A stretch of 64,000 nt of DNA, taken from Rhodocollybia butyracea. Lineage: Eukaryota; Basidiomycota; Agaricomycetes; Agaricales; Omphalotaceae. The notes under the pieces were generated by a model. The model searched no databases and was not told where the DNA came from. It saw only the letters and a program-made list of their open reading frames with translations. Both the position numbers and the translations under genes were made by a program. Positions 23,772 through 34,779 of the stretch are shown here, piece by piece (position 1 is the stretch's first letter; each line of letters starts with the position of its first letter). Location: contig JADNRY010000021.1 of the NCBI GenBank assembly GCA_015501585.1, forward strand, positions 186,001 through 250,000, given 5' to 3'.

Positions 23772-26214
23772 ATGGTCACTTTCATCTTAGAACCTTTTGG
23801 ACCAGCCAGCTTCGCTTCGCTCGTGATGATTGGAAACAGCTACTCACATCCTCTCGGTGTTTTGATTCTCGTGGTTTCCTACTTGTTCTGGAGACATGTG
23901 CAGCGTAAGAGAAACACGCCACAAAAGCTTCCAATGCCCGTAAGTTTCTCGAGTTTTTCAATACATTTTTGATGACCAGTATCTGCTCAATCCATCGGTA
24001 CTCCAGTACTCAAAGAAGACAAGCAGGATATGGGGGCATGAGCTCGAAATTTTCCAACATGAAACTTCTGAAATGTACCTCGAGTGGGCAACATCAGTCG
24101 GGCTAGTGTATAGGATTCAAGCGGCGCTGTTTCAATCCGACATCGTACGTGCACAAATAGGATTCAAGCTAAGATAGTCGTAGGAAAAATTTAACATGAG
24201 GCCTGTCTTTCAATTCTAGGTCATTGTGGGGGATAACTCTGCCGCTCAACACATACTTCAAAACACATATGATTATGGTGCGCCTTTTGAACCTTCTGAG
24301 TCATCCCTTCATTGGCGCTGACAACCCCACTAATTGTTACTTATTATTGGGCCCTTGGCCGTGAAAACAGTGAAACCACCAGGGTTTCTGCGAGCCATCA
24401 GAAGAATCGTTGGAAACTGTATGTCAACTTTTGAAGGCGATTATCATAAACATCAGCGCAAATTGCTAGCACCAGCGTTCACGTATGTATGGCAGAATCA
24501 GTCTCCTGTGGCAAGAGCTCATAAACCAAGATACTTAGATCAGGTGCAGTCGACGCCATGGCTGATGATATATTCTCCTGTGTAGACAAGGTCAATGACT
24601 CCTAACTACAGTACGTTTTAATATCGGTGACACCAGTTCATACGTTGTACCAGATGACCCAAAACCTCCGTTCCACCCTGGTAAGTGCTGGAGGGACAAA
24701 TGGCAACGTCGTAGATATGGTTCCCGTCATATCCGCTTGCACGTAAGTAAATCACCGGCAAGCTGAACAATATTCGACATTCGTCTTATGCATTTACAGT
24801 CTAGATATCATAGGACGAGTTGGTTTTGGACACGATTTCGGAGGCGGCAAGAGTCAAGAAGCAAAAGAAATCAGTTCTGCCTGGCGTCGAGACGTGGTTG
24901 TGTTTCGAACATTCGCGGGGTTCATAGCGCCCATTCTCATCAACGTTTTCCCTTGGATTACCAGCTTACCCATATCGGCTTTTCGAGATAGTCCAGTGAG
25001 ACGAGTCACGCACAGACTCGCAGGAGAACTCATTTCCAATAACTCCACACATGGTAGAGATATATTATCTATTCTACTCAACGGGAACCAACATTTGAAG
25101 GAAAAATCGGAAGTTCAACTAACTATCACTGAAATACTGGATAATGTAAGTGTTCTGCTAATACGCGGCAGTTTGCTGATCATCGTCCCCTTTCCATTGA
25201 CATTCACTCTAGATCGCACTGTTCTTGTGTGTAGAGGGAGATCTTCTAACACAAATTGCACATTGTGGCTTATGAACCATGTATACAGGATGGCTGGCCA
25301 CGAAACAACTGCGGTCACCATTGACTTCATACTGTTTCACCTGGCCCAAAATCCCTCGATTCAACGCAAGCTTCAGCATGAGATTCGAGCTTTAACCTCT
25401 TTTGATCAGAACAGTATCGTTGGACTTGAGTATCTCAATGCTGTAGTGAAGGAGGGGTATGTATGTTTTTTTGAGTTCTTTTCATTTCTTGTTTTGAAAA
25501 TCCCTCAATGGTATACACTTACTTACCACGGGTTGTGTTTTGAATTTTAGGCTACGTTTGCATCCCGTTGGTCCAGTCACAGAGCGCGTAGCTCTTCAAG
25601 ATGATGTGATACCGCTTAGCCAAGCCATTCGTTCTGGGCCCAGCGGGGATATAGTATCTTCAATTACTATTAAAGCTGGCCAGGTGTGTGTCTACCTTTT
25701 TACTGCTAAGTAGTCGTTGCAGGTGAATTCAATTCATTGTCCACATATCTAGGTATTACGGATTCCCTGGCACTTACTTAACATCAATGGTCAAATCTGG
25801 GGCAACAACGCGGACAAATTCATACCTGAACGATGGATGGAGCCTGGAGGTGTTCCTCCTGTGGACATGCTTCCCCATGGACCGTGGGGTGGAGTGTCTT
25901 CATTTGGTACGCTGCATATTGTTTTTCGAAGTGGATTGTTTGATTCACTCCAAATGCAGCTGATGGACCGCGAAGTTGTATTGGCTTTCGACTTGGTGAG
26001 CCCTTGCATATGTAATGAACTTTACTTTCACTGAACCTTCTTTCGTTTAGCTGTATTGGAGCTCAAGATAATCACTGCTCTTCTTGTGCGCTCATTCGAA
26101 TTTGACCGTACAGAGGCAAAGATTGCTCAGTATTTAGCTCCGACCTTACAACCCTTTGCGGACGGGAAGGCGTCGTCGATGCCACTCAAGGTATCTCTAG
26201 CTGCAGGGTTATAA
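23772..26214 (+). CDS. Cytochrome P450 monooxygenase (intact)
   Basis: A microsomal-type P450 with an N-terminal membrane anchor, starting MVTFILEPFGPASFASLVM and PLGVLILVVSYLFW. Exons join in frame as GHELEIFQHETSEMYLEWAT, DNSAAQHILQNTYDY, HQRKLLAPAFT, MTQNLRSTL, FGHDFGGGKSQEAKEIS, then the I-helix AGHETTAVTIDF, the ExxR region KEGLRLHPV, PERWMEPGGVPP and the heme loop FADGPRSCIGFRL with the ligand Cys. The last exon ends MPLKVSLAAGL (stop 26212-26214). All signature residues are present. The substrate is unknown. About 14 exons; it is the intact paralogue of the relic at 9358-11690, in opposite orientation. Confidence 0.9.
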
Positions 26215-27049
26215 TTTTTTCGATCTGTTCAGTATGGCAATTCCGTGAGGCTAAAATACATAGCAAGGCTAAAATCGAACAATCTGTTTTGGCTGAATTC
26301 AAAGGAATGGTTCCTATGTTGTCAAATATCTGCGTCGCCGGTTGGAAATTTCTGGCTAAGACTCGGCAAATTTGGTAGCGGCCGACCTCGGCCGACGTGC
26401 TGACCTCAAGTTCAGGAAGTGATAATGTATATTTCCGCCCAGGCTCGCCGCTCAGTTGTACCCTCAGAATCTTACTGGCATTGAATCTCAGAATGTGGTA
26501 TCTGTGTCGTATCTGGTACGTTTTGTTGATCGCATCTACTCATAGCCCATGGTAGCGAGTATCTACGCACGGTAGTTACTGCGATGGGCCGTATATAACC
26601 GGTCTAAGTAATCTATCAACAACAATTGAGTTCTCAAAGAAACAGAGAGAGTGGAACCTCTCGTTAGTCAAGTCGATGATTCATTAGCTTATTTTCTGAA
26701 TCCTCGTGCTACCGTACATACTTGATTGGAAATCATAAGTCATACTACACAGCGTGGAATGTGAAGACCGTACTGGACCATCTATTTTGTGGTTGCCTGT
26801 GTGAGTGCTTGCTTTATTTATTTATTTTTTTGCCAAAGAAAAGGTCAAATATTGCGCGAAGGAACACCTCTTGAGCAACCACTAAAGCATTTTACTTTAG
26901 TATCCCCGCAGACTGTCCGACACATCCTCACTTGTTCCTTCAACCACTGTTGCTGTATGGGGTTCCGACGTTGTTTTTCATCTTCGCCTGCCTGATTTTT
27001 ATATTATCACTTGTTTGGTTCCAGCATATAGATACCAAGTAATCTATGC
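26215..27049. other. Intergenic region
   Basis: 3' flank of the P450 and unassigned sequence; a T-rich TTTATTTATTTATTTTTT run lies near 26814-26831. No gene is supported. Confidence 0.4.
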
Positions 27050-28319
27050 CTATGACTGGACCGACTTGACCAACACAGGTAATACTCCTACAATCATAAA
27101 AGAGTGGATATGGATCAGGGTGGAGCGCACCCACCTCCAGTTGGAAGCCCAAATCTTGGTCGTCCCATTGCGCGTAGAAAGCCATTGATTATACCCCCAT
27201 GAGCGATGATAGATACGACTGCAACCAGGATTAGCACCAGGTTCTGTCGGACGTTGATACATACAATGAGTCTCGTCACTGTCAAAGATTCCATCCAAAA
27301 CTTTCTTCGCGCGAAGTGTAACATGCACAGGGCTCTCTCTTTCATTCGCAGTCCACAGGAGGTCTTCCTCTGGAAATCCCTGTTCGAAACTAAATCCATC
27401 GGGAAAGTTGGTTGCGATCCAAGTTCGAGTGTTGCGTTTATCGCAAGTGTGTTCGCCGTATTCCTCGCGACAATTCTGGACAGCAAAAAATTTATGGAGA
27501 TTTACTGCCCGCTTGAGACCTTACATACCTCGACAATCATGACTGGAATTTCGGAAGCCAGGGCGACGCCGTCAAAAGTGAGCAGAGAAGTCTTCAGAGC
27601 ACGAGTCATCGGACTGCAATAACGCGTTGGGGGCACGGAGAGACCAAATCCTAATTCTTTCTTCCATTCTTGATTAACGATTTTAGCCTGCGATTCGCCA
27701 AGAGCGGTGAGCTTGGGATCAGCTATTGAGGGCAAGAATAACTTGTAAACGTATGCTCCACTGAGCAGCTTTTGAGATACTTACGACCCCAAATAAGCTC
27801 CCCATCCCCGTTCAGCTTAGACCAATAACTGGAAGAGCCTCATTCAATGTGAGGTGATCCGTGACAGTAATCCCAAGGGAAGACACACTCATCCCAGGCC
27901 TTCGTACCGTATTTCGCTTCCCCGACATTGTCTGGGGATCATTTAACAATCCTTTGATTGTGGATCTAGGAAATCAACATACGAACTCCCTGGCCATGTC
28001 TTCCAAAAATGAACACTTTGTAAGACGTCTGGTTGTCTGCCTCTTCGTTCATTCGTCGGACTTTGTCTTTGAGTTTATGCCATCGATCGTTGGAATCATC
28101 TTTCAATCCAAAACGAGGTGGAACCTATAGATTGCGATGAGGACGCGAAGTGCGCCTAAAACCTCCTAAAACGTTAAAGACTGACCCCTCCGATTGCATT
28201 TGGATTAGCGTCTGGGTCATCTTGTATGAAGAATCCCGGAACAGTCTGTTAAGAGAAAGTAAAAGCAGGCATCTACAAATATCCAAATGTAGCGCACATA
28301 CGAAATAAGTTCTGGACAT
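27050..28319 (-). CDS. Histidine phosphatase superfamily protein (Pmu1-like phosphoglycerate-mutase-like)
   Basis: A branch-2-like histidine phosphatase of the fungal Pmu1 kind. From ATG 28319 (MSRTYF) exons join as TVPGFFIQDDPDANPNAIGG, PPRFGLKDDSNDRWHKLKDK, KVFIFGRHGQGVHNVGEAKY (the RHG catalytic motif; the phospho-accepting His is in GRHGQG), YWSKLNGDGELIWG, DPKLTALGESQAKIV, RYCSPMTRALKTS and NCREEYGEHTCDKRNTRTWI (typical of Pmu1). Further on come HGGIINGFLRAMGRPRFGL, with the second catalytic His, and the end GVLPVLVKSVQS. About nine exons, all in frame. The exact substrate is unknown. The 5' end faces HIS3. Confidence 0.85.
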
Positions 28320-28398
28320 GATACTTGTCCAGCTCGGATGAAAGAGAGGAAGCAAAAATCTTCCCGCATTTTTCTTTTTGACCACCATCACCATCATC
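28320..28398. promoter_or_regulatory. 79-bp bidirectional promoter between Pmu1-like gene and HIS3
   Basis: Only 79 bp lie between the two start codons. The transcripts probably overlap or have very short leaders. No TATA box was recognised; a CCATCATC-type run sits next to the HIS3 start. Confidence 0.5.
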
Positions 28399-29186
28399 AT
28401 GTCCACTTCCCCTAGTCCCCCACTTCCCCTGCTCCGCGATGGGCCTCGATCTCACGGAAAACCAACGAAACCAAGATTGAAGTATCCATAAATTTGGATT
28501 GTACTCCTGGTTCCGGAGCTTCCCAAGAAATAGACGTAAAAACTGGAATTGGATTTCTTGACCATGTACGGCCGAACGAACGAATTTTCTGCTACTAGTC
28601 TAAAATCTACGTTGCCAGATGTACACTGCGCTTGCAAAACACGGTGGAATGTCGCTTACTATGAAATGCGAAGGTGATCTATGGATCGATGATCACCACA
28701 CTGCAGAGGACAGCGCTATTGCTTTGGGAACAGCGTTCAAACAAGCGTTGGGTGAAGTTAGAGGAATTAGAAGATATGGGACAGGATTTGCTCCTTTGGA
28801 CGAGGTATGCATGTTTTGTCTTGTCACTGAAGTTTAAATTTCCAACCACTCATAGGCTCTATCGCGCGCAGTGATAGATATCTGCTCTCGACCTTATTGT
28901 GTGACTGAGCTTGGGCTAAAACGAGAAAAGATTGGCGATCTCTCAACAGAAATGATCCCTCATATTTTCTACTCTTTTGCAATTGCATCAGGATGCACTT
29001 TGCATGTCGATGTGCTACGAGGAGAAAATGATCATCATCGGTGAGCATCTGCAACTTGTGATGAAGTCTCATTAATAACTCTGTTGTAGTTCGGAGTCGG
29101 CCTTCAAGGCTCTTGCACTCGCAATCCGCCAAGCAATAGAAAGGACCGGAGGAAACGATGTACCCAGTACAAAAGGAGTACTCTAA
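28399..29186 (+). CDS. HIS3: Imidazoleglycerol-phosphate dehydratase (histidine biosynthesis)
   Basis: Catalyses the dehydration of imidazole-glycerol phosphate to imidazole-acetol phosphate. The core reads [80 protein letters not shown] and [13 protein letters not shown], then [19 protein letters not shown], with the metal-binding DHHTAED and ENDHH motifs intact. Introns follow the DH codon near 28563, the LDE codon near 28806, and DHH(R) near 29041. The core frame is open back to 28416 but has no ATG. The ATG at 28399 is in another frame, shifted by one base at the CCCCC run 28417-28421. Either a base is missing there or there is an unrecognised upstream exon with a CCTAG acceptor near 28415. 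Confidence 0.9.
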
Positions 29187-29259
29187 CTCCATAATATATC
29201 TATAGCGTTCATGTGGATTTATTATCGGTACTGTATATAGATAATACAACGTGGTTGGT

Positions 29260-32200
29260 TCATTCCGACCTACCCCAGAATATACACTGTTTTTCCGGTG
29301 GAGGATTGAGCTAAAGAATGTGAGCATGAATAAGCAACTACGTAAAAGAACACGTAGAGCTTTTACCTTGGCTTTGGGAGAGCACTGGAAAGCTTCAGCA
29401 AACTCTTTCATGTTGTAAACAGTGCCATCGACACGCAAGTTTGCCGGGGAATGAGGATCTGTTCGAATTAGTTGAACCTAACAAAACGTGAGCTAAACCA
29501 TCGGGTGCGAAGACATAACTACACACAGCAGTAGCGGCCTTTATATTTGTGGCCCATACGCGCGCAAACGAAATGAAAAAGAGCTGCTCCCTTTATTTAA
29601 AGGTCAGCTTGCGCAAATGCCAAGTTAATAGAAACACACCTTGTATATGGTAAACCAGGTAAGAGGTACTCAGAACCAGCTTCGTAGGAAGCATGGTATT
29701 GCGCTTTCCAGGCTCGATAGGCTTGTATCAGACCACTATCTCCAATATTCTCGCCCGACGTGCTGAATAAAAAGTTTAGCGTGTCGGAAGAGAAAAGAGG
29801 TCATTATACTCAGAGACTTACAGGTTTCCCTAGGCGGATTATAAGTAAATTAGGAGAAGACTGGCTTTGAGAACGTAGCTTACATTGACATGAATTTTCC
29901 CGCCTTTGCCATCATCGATACTGTATTCTGCAAGATGTCAGATTAAGGAGCTTAAACATGTGCTGATTTAGGTGGTACCAGAGTATTGCTTGATGATACA
30001 ATCCTGCTTCACTTGAAAGCCCTCGCTAGTCGCGTTTGTCCACCATTGCTCGAGTTTTCCTTCTTGGTTGTAAAGACGACCCGCAGAATCAAAGGCATGA
30101 GTAAGTTCATGGGCAGCGACAAGTCCAAAAGCGCCATATGAGAGATATGTAGGCCTTTTTGTGAATCATGATTAGTAACATTGAGACCTCAAATTGGTGA
30201 AAACTATACCAGTTTTTGCTGAAGAAAGGCGGTTGCAGAATCCCAGCTGGAAAGACGATCTGGAAAAACATTTTAACGACGACAACAGAACAAGTTGACT
30301 ATGTACCTCATTGGACGGAGGGTTGAAGTAGGCATTGACCATAGAGGGATACATCTCCCATGAATCCAAGTTACGTTGCCGGCCTAACTGAAGCCAATTG
30401 CGTATTTCGTCGCTGACGCTAGCACTGATAACGTTTTCGAAAAACTTGTTTTCATCCCCGGTTACCAGTCGGTAATAAGATGCAATGGAGGCCGGATCCA
30501 TGGTGTCTGGTGAAAGAGGATATCCAACTTTGACGCGGATTGCTTCGGCCTAAGATAAACAAATTAGACAGGAGAAAAACCAGGAGCAAGTTGTGGACCT
30601 TTTCAGACGCTGCTTTTGCCGACTTTTCATCCATCCAGTCGATCTGTTTAAGCGAATTTTGGAAGGCTTTGACGATATCTGCAGGAGCCAAGAGATATCG
30701 GTTAAAGGATGAAATTGTATTATTGTTTAGAGGACTCGCCTGTGATGACTTTGGTGGCCTTTTCCTTGGACTCGCCACCAAATGTTTCATTCTATCCAGA
30801 AATGAGATGGAATATAAAGACAGAATGAAAAACTTACGACAAAGTACCTCCCGGCAGCAAAGCCTAACGCTCCCTCTACTTGACCAACGCAATACTCCGC
30901 CCGGTCGCCAACGGCGCCCTTTTTGATACCACTGAGTGTTTCCACCAACGTGCGTTGCGCTTGCCACGCTTCAGTGCCCATGCCTAAGTAAGATGATAAA
31001 GACAGGGCCGAACGCGAGATGAAATACGCTTCAAGGATATCTCTAGACGTCTGATTGAGAATTTCCGATAGCGACTGAGCATAAGGAGGATAAGTAATGA
31101 TGACTCGGTCGGGGAAGTTCCTTGGTGCAAATGTTGCAAAATATTCATCGAAATGAATTTGGGGAAGTGTATCGGTAAAGTTCGAAAGGGGAGTAGGATT
31201 ATACGTAGCGATCGGGTCTTGATACAAAATATCGCTAAAGAATGTTAGTATTTTGACTTGAATGGAACCGTGAAGCTCACAGATCAAGACTGGCTGCTGC
31301 GAGTTGACTCTCGAAATCCACTACTTTTTTGGCAAACCTATGTGCCCATTCTGTCTTGTTGATAGGTTTTTTCTTCCCTCCATCGTCGTCACCGTCATCA
31401 TCATCACCTCCCCATGGGGGCCATGGCCATGGAGGCCAAATGTTGCCTTGACCAACTAGAGTCGGAGAACCCTCGGACCGTCGGTGAAGAGCTTGTTCGT
31501 CCTCCTCGCTCACAGCAAGCAGAAGTTTCTCAATGACGACTTGGTAAACGTTACGAATATCTTCCTCTTCATAATATTCCTATCCCTGTTTTAGCGAGAG
31601 AGCGGATAAGCTCAAGTGATGGCTCACTTTGGAGGGAAGTCCAAGAGAAGGCTGAGAGAACCAAAGCACCAAATGGTTGGATCAACGCCAACGTCGCCTT
31701 CAATTCCAAAAGAAAACAAGGCTCCGAGACCTGAGTGAAGGAAGTTAATTAGAGAAGAAAGTGTTATATATCGATATTCACCTCGTGAATGCATATAAGC
31801 CAAAGCTTCAGTAAGACCTTTGTATTTGTCCTCTTCAGCCTCATCTTGGATTACGACTTCATTTCCCCTGAATAAGTGTCGAATATTGTTGATGACAACC
31901 ATGAGCGGTTCATGGCCCCTTTCGTCCAACTTGGTCTCATTCATGCAAGATGAATAGAACCCACGGAGTTTGGCCAGTATTTTTTCGTCATCGGAGGCGG
32001 TTAAGTAAGGGGTTGATGATTTGTCTTCTAGAATTCGTTGAATAACGTGTTCGTTATCTTGCGCAAGCAGCGCGAAGTTTCCAAAGGATCCTTTGTCTGC
32101 TGGAAGTGGATGGTCTTGAAGCCAACCGCCATCTGAGAGATGATCAGTATGGGTGTAAGAGGTAGATCATATGACGCACTCGCAAACTCGTAGAAGTTCT

Positions 32201-32795
32201 CGCAAGGATCTTGAGACGTGTCCAGCGACGATAGGATAGAAGCAGATAGTATGATACAATCTCCTGTGAGACAAACAGGCTAAAAAAAAGCATTCATATA
32301 GGGATGGGAGATAAATCAAACGCTGCTCACCTCTTCAGGAGCACTGGTAGGTAAGGGAGAGACGACTGTTGTTGTTGCAATAACTGTAGAAGTCGCAGTA
32401 GCTGTGAACGTTACAGTTGAAGGAGGATCTTCACTAGGACGTTCACGTTCCAGATTGAGCTTGTGTTGTACGCCGGCAAAGAGACCAATAAATATCTATC
32501 ACAGTCAGCTCAAGTTTCGTCTGTGGAAATCTATACTGACTCACTGAGCTCAGCAGGAGAAGTATAAGCGCAATGACCAGTAACACTTTCGTGAGAGGAG
32601 TCAAGGACTCTTGAGCAACTGAGTTGATGCGGTCCATCAGCGAAGGCTCCCCATTTTCAGTAGCGTTCTCCTCTGCTTCAGGATCTCGAAGTAGAGGCGC
32701 AGTTTCTGTAAATGACGACATCAAACATATGGAGATGTGAAAGAAGTGGCTGACTAGCCTTGGTCAGTAGACGGCCTGGGAGACCATCCTGACAT
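29260..32795 (-). CDS. M13-family zinc metalloendopeptidase (neprilysin/ECE-like), type II membrane
   Basis: Neprilysin-type ectopeptidase. A cytosolic tail (TAPLLRDPEAEEN) precedes one membrane helix (KVLLVIALILLLLSSV) and a Thr/Pro-rich stalk. The catalytic domain has DPCENFYEFASGGW, TYNPTPLSNF, GLVAAHELTHAFDSAGR (zinc motif HExxH), SGENIGDSGLIQAYRAWKAQ (third ligand Glu and the D), the C-terminal block RTDPHSPANLRVDGTV and a last exon ending PPPEKQCIFWGRSE (CxxW). An acidic insertion near 31374-31450 (WPPWPWPPWGGDDDDGDDDG) separates two lobes; it may be an agaric feature. The start chosen (32795, MSGWSPRPSTDQ) requires a GC-AG intron (AAG|GCTAGT); the alternative ATG is at 32721. About 20 exons. 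Confidence 0.88.
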
Positions 32796-33069
32796 GATGA
32801 TGAGAGTTCAAGCAAGAAAGCGTTGTACTTGCGTGCACTCCACAATGCGGCAGAAGGTAGATCTCAAGCGCTGGTTAAACGTGGTGCACGTGATTTCTAG
32901 CTCTTGGAGGTCAAAGCTGGAATTAAATTTCCTGAAACGTCAACGACTCGACGCTCATTTCGAGGTGTAAAGAATGTTCAAGTTGTAAAGTAGCGAGCAT
33001 AGCTACAATAATTGGTATCGCTACCTCCATTCTCGGACAAACGGCCAAAGTCAGTGCTTCGACTTAGAG

Positions 33070-34712
33070 TCAAGCGGCTGTTGTTTTCCCTTTGTCTAAA
33101 CTTTCAATCGTTGGTCCTCTCCCTTCCGCTTCTATGTCCAATACTTTCCACATATTACAGATCTTCCCGTCATTTTGGGCTCCTGCAAAGCAGGACCACC
33201 AGTACTTGTCTGCCTTGTACTCGTCCTTTCTATTTTTCATGTCTGCACGTAGGACGGTCGGAATTTCACATTTACAGCGCGGAATACTGGAAGGCTGAAA
33301 ATCAGGCCTATAGAAGCGGAATGTAACATTGATGCGGCAATTGGAAGATTCGATGGGACCTCCAGGAGTGCGAGGATGAGCAGGCCGATATATGTCCATG
33401 GCAGACTGAGGTGGAATGGAGTGTTTAAACCGCTCTTGGCACGAGGCATGCATTATGACTAGCTGTTGAACGAATTAAGCATCAGAAAAACAAAAAATGG
33501 GAGAGCAAGCGTGGATTACAGAGTTATGTGGAAGCGGAATATTGAAGGTTTGAGCACTTCGGCTCTCCGATTCATGTGCAGGGACTACTTCCCTTAAACT
33601 AAACATTCGTCGCGTTCCTTAATCAAACATTTAAAACAAGAACAGCTGAGCAAGGATATATGCACTTACCAAGGCTCAGTGAAGCTGTGTAAAAAGCAAA
33701 CTGTCAGAGCGTCAAAGAATGGCAAACCAGTGTGCATTCACCAATAGTACAGTAGGGTCCCAAGTAAGTCATGTGGTCAGAATGCCATCCTACGCTCTCA
33801 TTTCGGCCTTCATATCTATTTGAGGCTGCTACATTTGCTCTCCAGAGCAAATCGTTGGCGGACCCAGTTTCACCACCTGCCCATTCTAGCGGGTAGCGAA
33901 ACGGTCTGCGTCGTAACTCGTCACTTACCATCTGTTCGATGATTCGACAAGCTTCTTCCATTTCAGGAGGATATACATCGGGCGGTTCAGTTTTCCGACC
34001 ATTGTACCTAAGTAGGTCATCGAGTAAGGTATTTGACAGAGGTACCATTCACAGTACTCGCCGCTCACCAGTATTGAGCTGATTCATGCCAGGTTTCATC
34101 ATCGTCAACTCCATTTGTCTTTCGGACAAAAAAAGCAGTTTTATGAGGACTCTCGACCATCCGATCAAAAAGCCACCATTTATTGCGCTTCCAGTCTCGA
34201 GATGCCTCTTCGAGAGAGTAGAACAACTTGGTAGCCAGCTCTGAAGGAAGCACCGACAGATGCATTGTACATGGAGTATGCTCTGCAACCATTTCAGGAC
34301 TGGAGAGAGTCAAGGGAGGTTTCCGAGGAGCTGCTTTCTTGGTTGGTGATGGCTGTTTGAGCACAGTCATTAAATTCACATTCCGAGTTGCCTGTTTGGA
34401 TGTGTTGGACAACGAAAATGCCTTGGATGTAGACTCTACAGATGAAGACGAGGACGCGTGAGATGTCGTGGATTTAGCGTGTTTCTTCGTGCCTCGTAGC
34501 CATTCGTGTAGCTCTACAGCTCTCTTACGCTTTTTTGGGGATGGATTATCGGACACAAGGGAGTCACCATTGATTAGAATTTGAGACGCAAGGACGGGAT
34601 CGCCCTTCGATTGAACCAGGGCCTCCAATACATCTTCTGTGGGATATTCTTTATTCGGGGTTAAGCTAGAGACCAAAGCAACGAGCAAATCAGTGTCCTG
34701 TTCTTCTGCCAT
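33070..34712 (-). CDS. CUE-domain, AlkB-like 2OG-Fe(II) dioxygenase with C-terminal GRF zinc finger
   Basis: The N-terminus has a CUE-like helical part (MAEEQDTDLLVALVSSL, residues about 1-50, with KEYPTEDVLEALVQSKGDP), a Ser/Lys-rich linker with KKRKR, then the oxygenase: WWLFDRMVESPHKTAFF, YNGRKTEPPDVYPPE, ESVGWHSDHMTYLGPYCTIA (HxD metal pair), SLGTRRMFSLREVV, LVIMHASCQERFKHSI (distal His) and RINVTFRFYRPDF (2OG Arg). The end, PRCKCEIPTVLRADMK to WWSCFAGAQNDGKICNMWKV, fits a GRF zinc finger (CxC, C, C). AlkB proteins directly reverse alkyl lesions in DNA or RNA. The CUE and GRF parts suggest ubiquitin and nucleic-acid contacts, by inference. Five to six exons join in frame. Confidence 0.85.
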
Positions 34713-34779
34713 GGTGAAAGTCTGAAAGAAACCTCATATCAGGGAATGAGTCAATGAGTCACCCGTCACGGTCGCGCGC
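34713..34779. promoter_or_regulatory. 67-bp bidirectional promoter between AlkB-like gene and M24 peptidase gene
   Basis: The start codons at 34712 (minus) and 34780 (plus) are 67 bp apart, the tightest divergent pair in the window. TGAGTCA occurs near 34747. This is a known binding core for AP-1/Gcn4-type bZIP factors, but such a short motif can be chance. Confidence 0.45.
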
